The notes under the pieces are model-generated. The model did not search any database. It saw only the letters and a program-made list of their open reading frames with translations, and was not told the DNA's origin. Made by a program: the position numbers and the translations under genes. A stretch of DNA of 64,000 nucleotides from Talinum fruticosum (Eukaryota; Streptophyta; Magnoliopsida; Caryophyllales; Talinaceae), in assembly GCA_021018815.1 (NCBI GenBank), contig JAITYX010000053.1, positions 434,001 through 498,000 on the forward strand, read 5' to 3'. Below, in pieces: positions 24,612-36,700 of the stretch; position 1 is the first letter of the stretch; each line of letters begins with the position of its first letter.

Positions 24612-26197
24612 GGACTCGGACATCTGCTCCGCACTTTTCCGAGTTCTAACAAAGGAATCGGATGTAAGAACTTCTCATTTATAAGGTTTTGATTTCAAGG
24701 CATTCTCTACACTTTAGAAACTTTTCCGAAGTGATATAGTATATTTTCTCAGTGATATAGCATTTACTTCATGTATTCTTGCTTGTCTATGTGTGACTCG
24801 GAATGTGTTCACGCTATCTCACTCAGTCCGAGTCTCTCATCACTTAGAAGTATCGCATGTTCAATTGACTAGTATTCGCATAACCACATTCGGATCCGAC
24901 TTCATGTTACAAGCCTTATTCTGTTGTAGTCAGCGCTTCTAGTCCGAACCATGATTAGTCTACATCAAGTTTGTTTCACTCGATATTTGTTGTCTAACTT
25001 GATTCGTGCTTAGACTAACTCGGATGGAATTTTGAGTTTCATGGATATTAGACTCGAAAATTCCATTCCTTTTTCGACTCGGATAATTAGTCACTTAATT
25101 ATCTTGATTATATTATTATCTCGTGTCTAATCTTGGACCAAAGTATTTTATACTTTGAGAACTAATTTGATTTACTTTTGTAGGATATTCAAACGAGGAT
25201 ACACTTTTCGAAATACAAAAGTAACCTAGGCTTTAAAACGTCAAATCACCAGCGAGACATGGCTTTTCCCCTTCTCCGGCCTAGCACCGAAGATTGTGTT
25301 AGGGCTGTCTGTTTCCAAATCTGGAAAACCGAAACGCCAAGCTTAACGGTGGTTTCCACCTTATCTTTCAAGACACAGCCAGTGGTTTTGGGACTTCCAA
25401 AGAAGTTAAGAACCGTTGTCCACCGTTCATATTTCAGTGGATACTTTCGAGTAACTCGGAAAGTCCTTAACAACGGTCACAAAGGACTTCCCATCGAAGT
25501 TGGATATAACGGCTACTCTGCCTGGTCATCTATAAAAGGAAGCCAACTCACAAGACTTGAAGATTGCCGAACCTATTGTTAATACACGTACTTGAACAAA
25601 GTCATTGTATTCATTCTCAATCTTCTACTTACAACTCCAACTCTGTAATTCATTACTTTCGAGTTGTAAGGTCTTGTACTTAGTTACAAACACTTTCTTA
25701 CTTTCTAAGTAAGGTCCCTTGACTGAGCTGTAAGGGTTAACTCAGCTTAATTGTCCCTAGCTGTAAGGGTTATCTCAGCTAGGAAGTACTAGATCGGATA
25801 AGGGAATTTCGAGTCTAGGAAAACTTGTAAAGAGTTGTTTAAGGGAGGAACTCGGGTTCGGTTAGTCTATGGTATTTTGTGGACTCAAAATAGTGGATTT
25901 GACTTCGTGCTTGGATTAGCACGGTCCGTGGTTTTCTGCCCCAGGAGGGTTTCCACGTAATATCTCGTGTCTTTACTTTTTGAGTTCATTCTAGACTCGG
26001 ACGGACTCAAAGCTTCAGCTTAATGTGCTTCCTTACTCTGTATTGCAATTCCGAGTTCATACTTTCTCGACCCCGCTTTTGACTCGGAACTGCTTTCGTC
26101 TCTACTTTGCTTAAAAGAGCTCGATCTTCACGAAAATCCTCCATCACCCTATTCACCCCCTCTAGGGTGACTCGGACTCTCCCCGAGCAAACCTTCA
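24612..26197 (+). repeat. Second copia LTR (functional 5' LTR position)
   Basis: Starts within GGACTCGGACATCTG (the leading TGAA is missing) and ends GCAAACCTTCA immediately before the primer-binding site. It is closely similar to 33751-37527 once the nested insertion there is removed. TATA box TATAAAAG lies at 25531-25538. Confidence 0.9.
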
Positions 26198-26198
26198 A

Positions 26199-26210
26199 TT
26201 GGTATCGAGC
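26199..26210 (+). promoter_or_regulatory. Copia primer-binding site
   Basis: TTGGTATCGAGC lies one base after the LTR. It matches the initiator-Met tRNA complement TGGTATCAGAGC used by plant copia elements except for one missing base. Confidence 0.8.
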
Positions 26211-26256
26211 CTAGCCTTTCGGAAAGGATCTAACCATCCAAAGGTATAAAGATCAA

Positions 26257-27345
26257 ATGGCTCGGAACAACGGAGAGTTCGAAGATGTTTAGGACATAGA
26301 GGATTAAATTTTGTGCACTTGGAAGAAACTCATGGAATGTTTCCTCCTGGATCATGATGAAGATGTTTGGGACATCATACAATAAGGAAACTACATTCCC
26401 ATGAAGACAGAAGAATTTAGAATCATTCCCAAGACTTAGGCCGAGTTTACACCGGATGAAGCAGAGAAGTTCGTAAATATCTTCAAGGCAATGAATATTC
26501 TGATGTGCGCCATCAGCTCGGAGGAATATAATCAAGTATCTCGCTCGTGATTCAGCCAAAGAAGTGTGGGACACACTGGTCAACACTTATGAAGGCACAA
26601 GCCAGGTCGGACAAGCGAAGATCGGTCAATATCTTCATAAATATGAGCTATTCAAGATAGAGCCGAAGAGAACATCACTCGGATGTTCATTCGATTTACT
26701 GAGATTACCAACAATCTCAAATCTTTAGGTAAGAAGATTACCCACGAGGAAATGTGCGGAAAGATACTCGAAGCCTACCAAAGATAAGATGGGGTCCCAA
26801 AGTGACTCGCCATAGAGGAGGCTCGGAATCTATCACTTCTAAAGCCGGACGAGCTCATTGGGAAGCTTCTCACTCATGAAATCCACTTAGAGGAGGAGGA
26901 TGCTGAGGGCAGCACCAAAAAGAACATAGCGCTAAAAGCCTCGAAACCGAGAGAAGCCGATCCGAGTTCCTCTTACTCGAAGAGGATCCCATGGCACTTA
27001 TTGCGAGATGCTTCAAGAGAATGATGAAGCACAAAAGATGGGACAAGAAGCCAAAAAAGAGTTCTACAAAAGGGATAAAAAGGACAGGAAAGGTAAATAC
27101 TCTTCTCCTTCAAAATTATCTTTGACTAAAAACTCGGTCTGTTTTAAATGTGGCAGCAAGGATCATATAGTCAAAGACTCGTCCAAAAGGAAAAGGGACA
27201 GAAAGAAGAAAAGGGCCATGATGGCCACATGGAGTGATGAGGACTCATCGAAGACGACGAGGACTCGGATGACTCAAAATGTCCGATGGCAATCTCCGAC
27301 TCGAATGCTCGAAATAGAGTCGGACTTAGACTCGAGACAGTGAGG
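26257..27345 (+). pseudogene. Copia gag
   Basis: Starts at ATG 26257 (MARNNGEFEDV). Several in-frame stops appear within the first 300 bases, so it is not translatable as it stands. Recognisable UBN2-type gag features include FTEITNNLKSLGKKI (about 26695-26740) and LLKPDELIGKLLTHEIHLEE (about 26838). The zinc knuckle CFKCGSKDHIVKDS (27140-27181) has its last cysteine replaced by serine, so even an intact frame would carry a damaged knuckle. A basic KRKRDRKKK run follows. The usual role is RNA packaging in virus-like particles. Confidence 0.85.
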
Positions 27346-28076
27346 AAACAAATCCTCAAGAGGTAATTGAATACTTCCTCAAATTCTCCAAAGTTGATTT
27401 AGCCAAATATATTTTTACTTTGGAAGAAAAGTCCAATTCGACTCTTCTCATTTCAAAGAACAACTTACGAGAGCATTTCTTTGAAAAATGAATTTGAAAA
27501 GCTGAGACTTACACTCGGAGAACTCAAGACTAGTGCTCAATCCAATGAGACCGAGTCCGAGTAACTCGAAAAGAAAATGAGCAGACTAAAGCAAAAGCTC
27601 ATTGAGTCTCAAGATCTGGTCTTAAAATTTACTCAAGGTAAGAAAAACCTTGACATGCTCTTAGGATCTCAATGTGTCTCCTTCGAAAAGAAGGTCTTGG
27701 TTTCAACAAAGAGGAGGAATCCAATTCTTACTCGGAACTTTTCAAAAGGATTCCGAAGCTGTAAAGTTCGGAAAGCCGAGCATGGTCCCATTCACAAAAA
27801 TGAAGGGAGGACTAAGCCCGAACAGTTGACAAGAAGAAACCATTTTCTCCAGGTTTCCAAAGGAAAAGTTTTCAAAAAGAAAGAGACACAGACTCGGTTC
27901 TTTAAAGAAAAGACTCGGAATCGGACTAACCCCAAAGTCATTCAAATCCGGGTTCCGAAAAACCTTCTTCCTCATAAAAGGACCACAGTAAAAAATGTTA
28001 CTGGGTTCATTAGAGGAAGTGAGAAGGGTTAGATTATCTCTATTTTGCGGGTCATTCGAAGAGATCAAAAGGACAT
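27346..28076 (+). pseudogene. Copia gag-protease linker, coiled-coil and basic region
   Basis: Fragments such as FEKLRLTLGELKTSAQSNE (about 27495) and MSRLKQKLIESQDLVLKF (from 27577) suggest a coiled coil, followed by a lysine-rich stretch. Such a spacer between zinc knuckle and protease is common in SIRE-like elements. The frame changes several times. Confidence 0.6.
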
Positions 28077-28440
28077 TGGTACCTTGATAGTGGATGTTCA
28101 CGTCACATGTCAAGAGACTTAGGACTCTTCTCTCGAGTTAGAAAAACATAAAGGAGAAAAGGCCACTTTTGGAGATGACAGCAAAGGCAAGATAGTTAGG
28201 ATAGGCAAGATTGGAAAGGGAAGCAATCTGGTCAGCCCGGTTTACCTTGTCAAAGGGTTAAAGTACAATCTGCTCAAGCATCTCTTAATTATGTGATAAA
28301 GGTCAAGAGGTAAGATTCACTCGGACAAACTGCTACATTTATGATGTTACAACCAAAGAGATCAAACTATCGGATAAAGTTTGTGAAGCATGCACAAGAG
28401 GGAAACAAGTCGGATCTTCTTTCAAATCATCGAAGACAGC
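28077..28440 (+). pseudogene. Copia protease and pre-integrase domain
   Basis: WYLDSGCSRHMSRDL (28077-28121) contains the Asp-Ser-Gly active site of plant copia proteases. KATFGDDSKGKIVRIGKIGKGS (near 28160-28227) is the following conserved segment. The integrase zinc-binding cysteines appear as CEACTRGKQVGSSFKSS at 28383-28433. Stops occur between these motifs. Confidence 0.85.
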
Positions 28441-29262
28441 TTCCACATCCAAAGTGCTTGAGCTACTGCATATGGACTTATGTGGTGAAATCCCGCTTAA
28501 GAGCCTCGGAGGTAAATCATATATATTTGTTATTATTGATGATTATTCACGATTTACCTGGGTGTGTTTTCTTAAGCACAAAAATGAAGCATTCAAGGAG
28601 TTCAGCAAGCTCTGCAGAAAAATCCAAGTTGAGTCTCGGACTCGGATTCGAGAGAATCGAACCGACCATGAAAGAGAGTTTGATTACTCGGAATTCTCAA
28701 AGTTTTGCGATGAAAATGGAATCTCTCACAACTTCTCAACACCCGGACTCCTCAACAAAATGGGGTAGTAGAGAGAAAGAACAGAACTCTTGAAGAAATA
28801 GCAAGGACGATGATGATTGAGCACAACTTACCTTACTATTTTCGGGCCGAGGCGATCAACACGACCAATTACACTCGAACAGATGCCTCATCGAGCCCAT
28901 ATTGAAGAAAACACCTTATGAGCTCTTCAAAGGGAAGAAACCAAATATTTCCTATTTCGGACCATTTGGATGTAAGTGTTTCGTTCACAACAATGGTAAG
29001 GATCACCCGACCAAGTTTGATGCTCTGGTCAAATGAAGGTATTTTTCTGGGCTATTCTTCTCATAGTAAAGCTTATCGCATTTTTAATAAGAGAACTAAC
29101 AAAGTGGAAGAAAGCATCCACGTTGTGTTTGATGAGCTTGAACAGAACAAACCAAGCGAGTCGTCATACTCGGATCCGAAGCTCAGCAGAGAAGATGATG
29201 AAACCGAGTCTACAAAGACTCAAGCCCAACCAGCTCGTAATGAAGTCACTTAGAACGAAGTG
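28441..29262 (+). pseudogene. Copia integrase core and C-terminal region
   Basis: A continuous frame at 28454-28768 shows LLHMDLCGEIPLKSLGGKSY (first catalytic Asp), IIDDYSRFTWVCFLKHKNEA and TDHEREFDYSEFSKFCDENG (second Asp). A frameshift follows, and QQNGVVERKNRTLEE in another frame (about 28754-28800) holds the third acidic residue, so all D,D,E residues are visible. C-terminal features FGPFGCKCFVHNNG (about 28958) and EGIFLGYSSHSKAYRIFNKR (about 29036-29095) follow. It would integrate cDNA if intact; this copy is frameshifted. Confidence 0.88.
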
Positions 29263-29559
29263 ACTCGGAATGAGACAACTCGAGAACCCGCTCGGAATGT
29301 CGAAGTGCGATCCGATGAACAAGTTCACTCGTAACAAGGCTCTAAAGGACAGGTCGTTCAATCTACAAATCTGGTGAATCGGAGAACAGTAGAGCTTTCA
29401 AGTTCACTTCTAGTCACCCACTAGAGAACACAATATCTCGATATCAACAGTGGGTTAAAAACTCGTTCCTCTCTTCAAAATCTATGTGCATTCACTGCAT
29501 TCATCTCATTAACTCGAACCCAAAAATGCACTAGAGGCCCTAAATAAACCTGAATAGGT

Positions 29560-31040
29560 AGAGGCCATGCAAGAGGAACTCAATCAGTTCGAAAGAAACC
29601 AAGTCCGGACTCGACCAAACGACCTCTCCGACCACCCGAGTCATAGGAACCAAATGGGTTTTCAAGAACAAACTGGATGAAGGAGGGGTGGAAATAAGAA
29701 ACAAGGCTAGACTTGTGGCTCAAGGTTACAATCAAGAGAAGGGATTGATTGTGGGGAAACCTTTCCACCTGTTGCCGAATCGAAGCTATTAGAATTCTGT
29801 TGGCATTTGCATCTAGCATGCATATTAAATTATATCAAATGGATGTCAAGTGTGCCTTTCTCAATGGTTTTATTGAAGAGGAAGTCTATGTCGAGCAGAC
29901 CTCCTGGTTTTGAAAACTCGGAATTTCCAGATTATGTTTTCAAACTTCAGAAAGCTCTTTATGGTCTTAAACAAGCTCCCCGAGCTTGGTATGAAAGACT
30001 CGAGCAATTTCTTGGTTCAAAACGATTTTAGAAGAGGCCGGATCGACAAGACTCTCTTTATAAAAACCAAGGGGAAAGATCTCCTTATTGTTCAAATCTA
30101 TGTTGATGATATTATCTTTGGAGCTACTAATGAATTTACGTGCCGAGAATTTTCCGAGTTGATGAGTCAAGAATTTCAAATGAGTATGATGGGAGAACTC
30201 AATTTCTTCCTTGGTCTACAAATCAAATAAGATAAAGATGGAATCTATGTCCATCAATCAAAGTATACCAAGGAGCTACTGAAGAAATATAAACTTCAAG
30301 ATGCAAAGCACGCATCTACACCCATGAGCAAGTAGTATAAAGCTTGACTCGGACGAAAAAGGTAAAGCTATAGATCGAAACTCTATCAAGGTATGATTGG
30401 ATCTTTGCTATATCTTACTTCCAGCCGGCCAGATATAATGTTCAGTGTTTGTTTATGCGCAAGATTCTAAGCTAATCCAAAAGAATCACATCTCACTGCG
30501 GTGAAGAGAATATTCGGATATCTTGCAGGAACTCGGAACTTAGGTCTATGGTACTCAAGAGACTCGGAACTGACTCTCACTGGATACTCGGATGCTGACT
30601 ACGCTGGATACAAAGTTGATAGAAAGAGCACTTCGGAGCTTGCCAATTTCTGGGTCAATCCTTAATATCTTAACACTCAAAGAAGCAAAACTCAGTAGCT
30701 CTATTAACTGCCGAAGCCGAGTATATTGCAGCTGGAGCATGTTGCGCTCGGATTTTATGGATAAAGCAACACTTGAGGGATCTTGGACTTTCTTTCAAAT
30801 CAATTCCAATCAAGTGTAACAATCAGAGTGCAATTAGCATCACCAAAAATCCAGTTCAAGCACTCAAAGACAAAGCATATTGAGGTCAGATATCATTTCT
30901 TACGAGACCATTCTAAGAAAGGTGACATTGAACTTGAATTCATTCCTACTAATTTTTAATTAGTTGATATCTTGACTAAGCCTCTTGGTGAAGACCAGTT
31001 TTGTTTCATTAGGAATGAGCTTGGAATGTTAAATGCATAA
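29560..31040 (+). pseudogene. Copia reverse transcriptase and RNase H
   Basis: RT motifs seen are GTKWVFKNKLDEGG (about 29648), KARLVAQGYNQEKG (about 29704), YQMDVKCAFLNGFIEEEVYV (about 29833), LQKALYGLKQAPRAWYERLE (about 29946) and the catalytic YVDD at 30099-30110. RNase H motifs include YSDADYAGYKVDRKSTS (about 30582-30635) and HTKHIEVRYHFLRDH (about 30860). The polyprotein ends near the TAA at 31038-31040 after NELGMLNA. Frames shift repeatedly (for example around 30030) and stops occur, so it is inactive. Confidence 0.9.
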
Positions 31041-31700
31041 CTATGTGTTTTTCTTTTGATAATCTCATTACTTGATTATGTGTTATGTGCTTACGCTTTA
31101 TTGCTAGCCATTAGTTCAGCTTGATTTCGTGATACTAAGCCGATAGCTGTTAGTTTCTAAGTCACTCGTAAACCAATCCGAGTCAAACTCGGACGTCGAG
31201 AAAAATTGGACTTCAAATTTCTAGAATTATCTCTAGATTAGTGGAGAATTTCATAATGAATTTTCAAAATCTTTTCTCTCTCTCTCTCTCTTGGGCGCTG
31301 TGATCGGTTTCTAGCCATTGGATGATTCCACACGATTCTTAACCATTGAGAAGAAAACCGTCACACCAATCTGAGGTGACTATTGAAAGAGCGGGAGCAG
31401 AACGGAGTTACAATTAACGTTATGTTGAAGGACGATTCTTATTCTTTAAATAGCAACTATTCTCCTTCTTCTCGTTACTTTACATTTTCATTCACTCTTT
31501 CTCTCTCAAACGCAAAACTTCTCGCAAAAGCTTTCTACGTCTACAGTGATCTCTGGACTTCTTCGAGCGACGTAAAGATCATCTCAAGTAAGTTTGACTA
31601 CTCTCAACTCTCTTTCTTCTACTCTTTTCTTTCATTCTCGTGAACCTACTCTCTGCTTCTCTTCCTCAAAAGTTTCATCTTTCTTTCCTCATTCTCAAAA

Positions 31701-33320
31701 ATGCCTAAAAGAGGTTCTCACCCTAACTTTCTTGGCTCTTCCTCGAAGAAGCCACGTACTAAAAGCCAGGAAGGGTCTTCTTCTTCTAAGCTCGTTGTCA
31801 CCCAAGCATCTCGTGCTGGACGACAAGTTCTTCCCAACCACCAAATTTTCGTGGTTGGCCCACATACAAACTACCGGAGTGTATAACTTTCTTTGTTTCA
31901 GCGAGTTCATTTACCCCGAACTCGTTTCGAGTTTTACACTCACCTCACTCACTCGAAGGTGTTCTAACCTCCAGGGTTCATAATGTTACTCGTTCACATC
32001 AACACCTCTCTCCTCCACCGCTTGTTCAAGGTCACTTCTCTCTTCTTGAACAGCAACCCCATTCCTTTCACTGAAGTCGCCGATGACTTCTTTGAAAAAT
32101 ACGCTAAAGAGTTTCCTGAGTCACGGAAAAACTTTTCAGTGACTCAACTCAAATCGAAGCACGCCTTCGTGCTTTCGCCGATAAGAACTTTCTTCTCTTA
32201 GCATTCCAAGCAAGGAGAACCCCAACTCCAAGCATTTAAAGGCTCTCTTTGACATTCTTGAGGGCTACGAAGTAGACCTTTTCCCTCTCTCATTGAGCGG
32301 ATGGCAGCTGTGCCAGCTCAACTCCAAAATAAGAAGAACACCCCTCTTCCCTTCGGTGCTCTTCTCACCCTTGTCTTTAAACAATTCAAGGTTCCTCTCC
32401 CCTCGGACCCAAATGCTATGTCCGAGGCTACCGTTGTTGTCGGCAAGAAGGAACTCCGAGGGTACGGGTACCAGGAAACTCAGCCTGGTATCCGGGTACA
32501 CAACTCAAAGCCGAGGCCTCCTTCTCCGCCTCGGACTCGAAAAGAAACCCCTCTCTCTCCCCTGCTCCACCTATTGGTGCTTCCACCTCAGGTACCCCAA
32601 AATCTCTCTCCGCTATTTTGTCCTCCGTTTTTATGGACAAAATCAACTTCGTGTCCTCTAAATTAAAGGACATGCTCCGGTCATTCAAGATTGTTTATCG
32701 GTCTATGACCATCAACCAAAGAACAGCCCTATCTCAAATCCGAGAGCAAACAGATCTGGTTCTTAAGATGAAAGGTTTGGTGAATGAGCAAAGGGAGCTG
32801 GTTGAGCTCCTCCAGGAGAGAAGGTCCAAGGCGGCTCGAGACCACGGCGACTCGGACACATCCGAAGTGTCCTCGAGCCCGACCCGACCTCCTCGTAAAG
32901 CGAGGAGGAAGAAGAAGCAAACGAAGAAGAAGCAGACGCCGAGGAGCTCGCGGCCGAGGTAGCTCCGTCTGGGCAAGGGGCGGAACAAAAGGAAGAAGCA
33001 GTAGGAACAGCTGAGGGTCGATCGCTCCTCAAGCTCAAGTGGCAGTTCTCAGCTCGGACGGTAGTCCGAGTGGGACGAAGACCTAGCCGCACTACGACAA
33101 TATGCAACGGGTCGACCGAGCAGCCCCTCCAGCCTACCGAGGTCCCCAAGGAGGAACCGTTAGATCCTCTCATTCCGGGTCGGCCACTCGGAGCCGAGCC
33201 CTTGACGGCGATCCTCGTCCTCCCTCCGTCGCGCTCAAGCACATCCTCAAGATCCTACCAGCGCCGGCGTACCTCTCATCCCTCCGCTTCTACTCGGACA
33301 TCCCCTCTCCCTCGTAGGCG
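31701..33320 (+). pseudogene. Post-pol frame of the copia element (plant transposon protein-like)
   Basis: A separate coding region lies between pol and the 3' polypurine tract. It begins MPKRGSHPNFLGSSSKKPRT (31701). LDDKFFPTTKFSWLAHIQTT and NFLCFSEFIYPELVSSF follow in a shifted frame, resembling the putative plant transposon protein domain found in post-pol or env-position frames. Further on, a heptad-rich segment with INQRTALSQIREQTDLVLKM (about 32712) predicts a coiled coil, followed by an extremely basic KARRKKKQTKKKQTPR tail. Between 31886 and 32620 the frame is broken several times. I see no signal peptide or clear membrane segment, so an envelope function is not supported. Confidence 0.6.
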
Positions 33321-33737
33321 CCATGCACCGTGTCACAATTCCACCGTCTCGCGATTCTTCTTCTTTCGAGAGATTTCTACTTATTTCTTTTGTCCGGACA
33401 TCGAATTTGTACTAATTGTTGTATTCGTCCCATTTTTTTGTTTTTGCTGCAAGGCAAGGGGGAGAATATAGATAGAAAAACTTGTTGTCTTGTTTAGGGG
33501 AGTTTCTCTCTCTCTCTCTCGTATGTTCTTTAACTTCAATGAACTAATGCATTCTCTTTCAGTTTCGAGTTCATTGTCTTATGCACGTTTTTATGAGTTT
33601 ATATAAATTTCATTAATAATTGTTGTGTATTTGTTATTATAAGTATGCTTTACTCGTTCTATTTTCTCGCACATCGTCTACAAAAACAGATCGATATCAC
33701 TAACAAAGTTTCGTCTAAGTATGGAATGCCTTTCATC

Positions 33738-33750
33738 AAAAAGGGGAGAT
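33738..33750 (+). promoter_or_regulatory. Copia polypurine tract
   Basis: CAAAAAGGGGAGAT lies directly before the 3' LTR start TGAAGACCCG at 33751. It is the expected plus-strand priming site. A second purine run, GCAAGGGGGAGAA, is at about 33454. Confidence 0.8.
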
Positions 33751-36700
33751 TGAAGACCCGATCATCTGCTCCGCACTTTTCGAGTTCTAACAAAGGAATC
33801 GGATGTAAGAACTTCTCATTTATAAGGTTTTGATTCCAAGGCATTCTCTACACTTTAGAAACTTTTCCGAAGTGATATAGTATGTCTTCTAAGTGATATA
33901 GCATTTACTTCATGTATTCTTGCTTGTCTCTGTGTGACTCGGAATGTGTTCACGCTATCTCACTCGAGTCCGAGTCTCTGTTAAGTCGTATTTTATACGT
34001 ATTTTTAGTAGTTATTGAGTTTATATTATATAGTTTATTTTATCTAATTTATTCTATTTTGTCTATTTATAGGTAATTATCGAATAAAGTGGGGAAGAGA
34101 AGAAAAGTCGTTAAAAGTGGATTTTTAGCTACCGACAAGCATCCAAGAAAATATATAAAGTCGGTCCATAAATATAATATGTAATAAAATATTTATTTTG
34201 TGATATTATATTTTAGGAAATCCTAATTGGAATAGAAAAGGAAACTTAGAAGAGAAGAAAGAGAAATAAACCCTAACTCTTTCACCCTATATATACTACT
34301 TATTATCATCATGGAGAGGGAGACCTAGGAAGCCAGCCACACACAATCACCACCTGCCCTTTGCTGTCCACGGCACCCAGCCGCTTGCACCTGCTGCCCA
34401 GCCGGCCTGCACTTGCTGCGGTCCACCAATGCAGCCGCCCAGCCACCACCGCTTGCTGCCGCTGCTGCTTGTTCCTGGCTGCATCGTCATCGTCTGCTGC
34501 TGCACCTTGCTGGCCATCGCTGTCCGCTGCCCAGCCAGCCACCATCCATCATCATCTTCTTCATCTTCCGGGTCAAAGAAACTAATATCGGTAGTATAAT
34601 TTAGTTTTGTAATTTTTATTAGAAAAGATTGAGTTTTTATTGATAGATTAATACTAAAGATGCTAGTTTTATTTAGTTTACATGTTTTAAATTACATGAT
34701 GTGTGAGTAGTTTTTCTTATACTTAGTATAATCTCATTGAAGCCATGTTAAATTATTTATTTTGAAACAAAGTTTTGATTTTTATTGTCTTATTGATTCG
34801 ATCCATGATTCTATGATAATTTGTGTTTAATGTTTATGAATTTATGTCTAATTAATTAGAGTGCACGCTACTTAGTTTTATATAAATTCATGTGATAGTT
34901 TAGAGGGTTTAAGTACGTAATTGCTTGATCTTTTAGACATAAGTATCACCCTAGTTAATCATGGATGGCTCATACCCATCTCTTTTAATTAGGAAAATAT
35001 CATAGATCCTTCTTAAATCAATTTGCTAGTAGATTGGTTATTAGGTGCTAGATGATGTTTTTCTAATACTTAATGCTCTGATTTGATTAAATTCTAGTGC
35101 TAGTGCTAGGGTTATCAATATTAGTAGGGTTTATATTAGGGCTAGGCCTAAGTAAACTAATAACTAAGGAAAAACGGGGAAGATCCGCTAGTGGTTGTCT
35201 TCTACAGTTTAGCTCATGGGTAGATCAATTTGTGTGTTAATGATAAATAATAATTTGCATGGTGGATATAGATTATACTAAGTGTTTTTATAAATTTGTT
35301 ATCTTTGATAATTATTTGTTTGCTTTTAGTTATTCTCTTGAGTTTATTTATTTTTACTTATAAAGTTATAGTCTTTTATTATCAATTTCATTAAATCCCC
35401 TAAAGATCAGTATTTTAGGTTAGTTTTAGTAATTTTATTTTAATTTAACTTTGAGTCATTATATATTTTAATTTTCAGATTTAATTTTCTGTTAGCTTTT
35501 ATTATTTTTGAGTCAGTTTGTTAGAAATTAGTTTAAAAATAGTTTCTTTTGTTATTTTTCGTGTTTTATTTTCTTTTAGGGTTTAGATAGAGTCCTAATT
35601 TGCTGTGATTAAATTTTAGAATTTTTGGAATTAATTTGATATTTTTTCAGATTTAATTCTTGAATTTAATTACTGCAGGTTTTTAATAAAATAAATTCGT
35701 AAATTAGATTTTAAATTTTGTTTTTATATTTTTAGGGTCTGGTTAGGTTTAGAAAATTAGTATTATTATTCTGGGTAATTTTAGTATTTAATTTCGTAAT
35801 TATTTAAGTGCAGAATTTTACTTATTTATTTTCTGTTGTAGAATTTGTTTATTTTCTGCTTTAGTTTTCTGTTTTAATTGTTCTAAAAAATATACAAAAA
35901 TATTTCTGGGTTATTGTAGTTTTATTATTATGTATAAATTATTTATTTAGTTATTAGATAATTTTCTATGAATTTTAGTTATTGATTTTAATTTATATTT
36001 TCTGTTTTGTTTTTAAGAGTAGTAAATTTAATTAGATTAAAACTTGCATGTTATTATATCTTTCCTCGTGGATTCGATCCCTACTTGCCCTTGCTGTATT
36101 GTTTATTATAAGTTTAAGTAGTGGTTTAATTTGTTGCTTTGTACGACAAGTTTAACAGTCTCTCATCACTTAGAAGTATCGCATGTTCAATTGACTAGTA
36201 TTCGCATAATCGCGTTCGGATCCGACTTCATATTACAAGCCTTATTCTGTTGTAGTCGGCGCTTCTAGTCCGAACCATGATTAGTCTACATCAAGTTTGT
36301 TTCACTCGATATTCGTTGTCTAACTTGATTCGTGCTTAGACTAACTCGGATGGAATTTTGAGTTTCATGGATATTAGACTCGGAAAATTCCATTCCTTTT
36401 CCGACTCGAGATAATTAGTCACTTAATTATCTTGATTATATTATTATCTCGTGTCTAATCTTGGACTAAAGTATTTTATACTTTGAGAACCAATTTGATT
36501 TACTTTTGTAGGATATTCAAACGAGGATACACTTTTCGAAATACAAAAGTAACTGAAGCTTCAAAACGTCAAATCACCAGCGAGACATGGCTTTTCCTCT
36601 TCTCGACCTAGCACCGGAAGATTGTGTCGAGGCTGTCTGCTTTCCAAATCTGGAAAACCGAAACGCTAAGCTTAACGGTGGTTTCCACCTTATCTTTCAA

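Noticed and set aside
34309..34604. Ala/Cys/Leu-rich frames on both strands
   Set aside because: CTGC/CAGC-rich segment of a solo LTR, no conserved domain.
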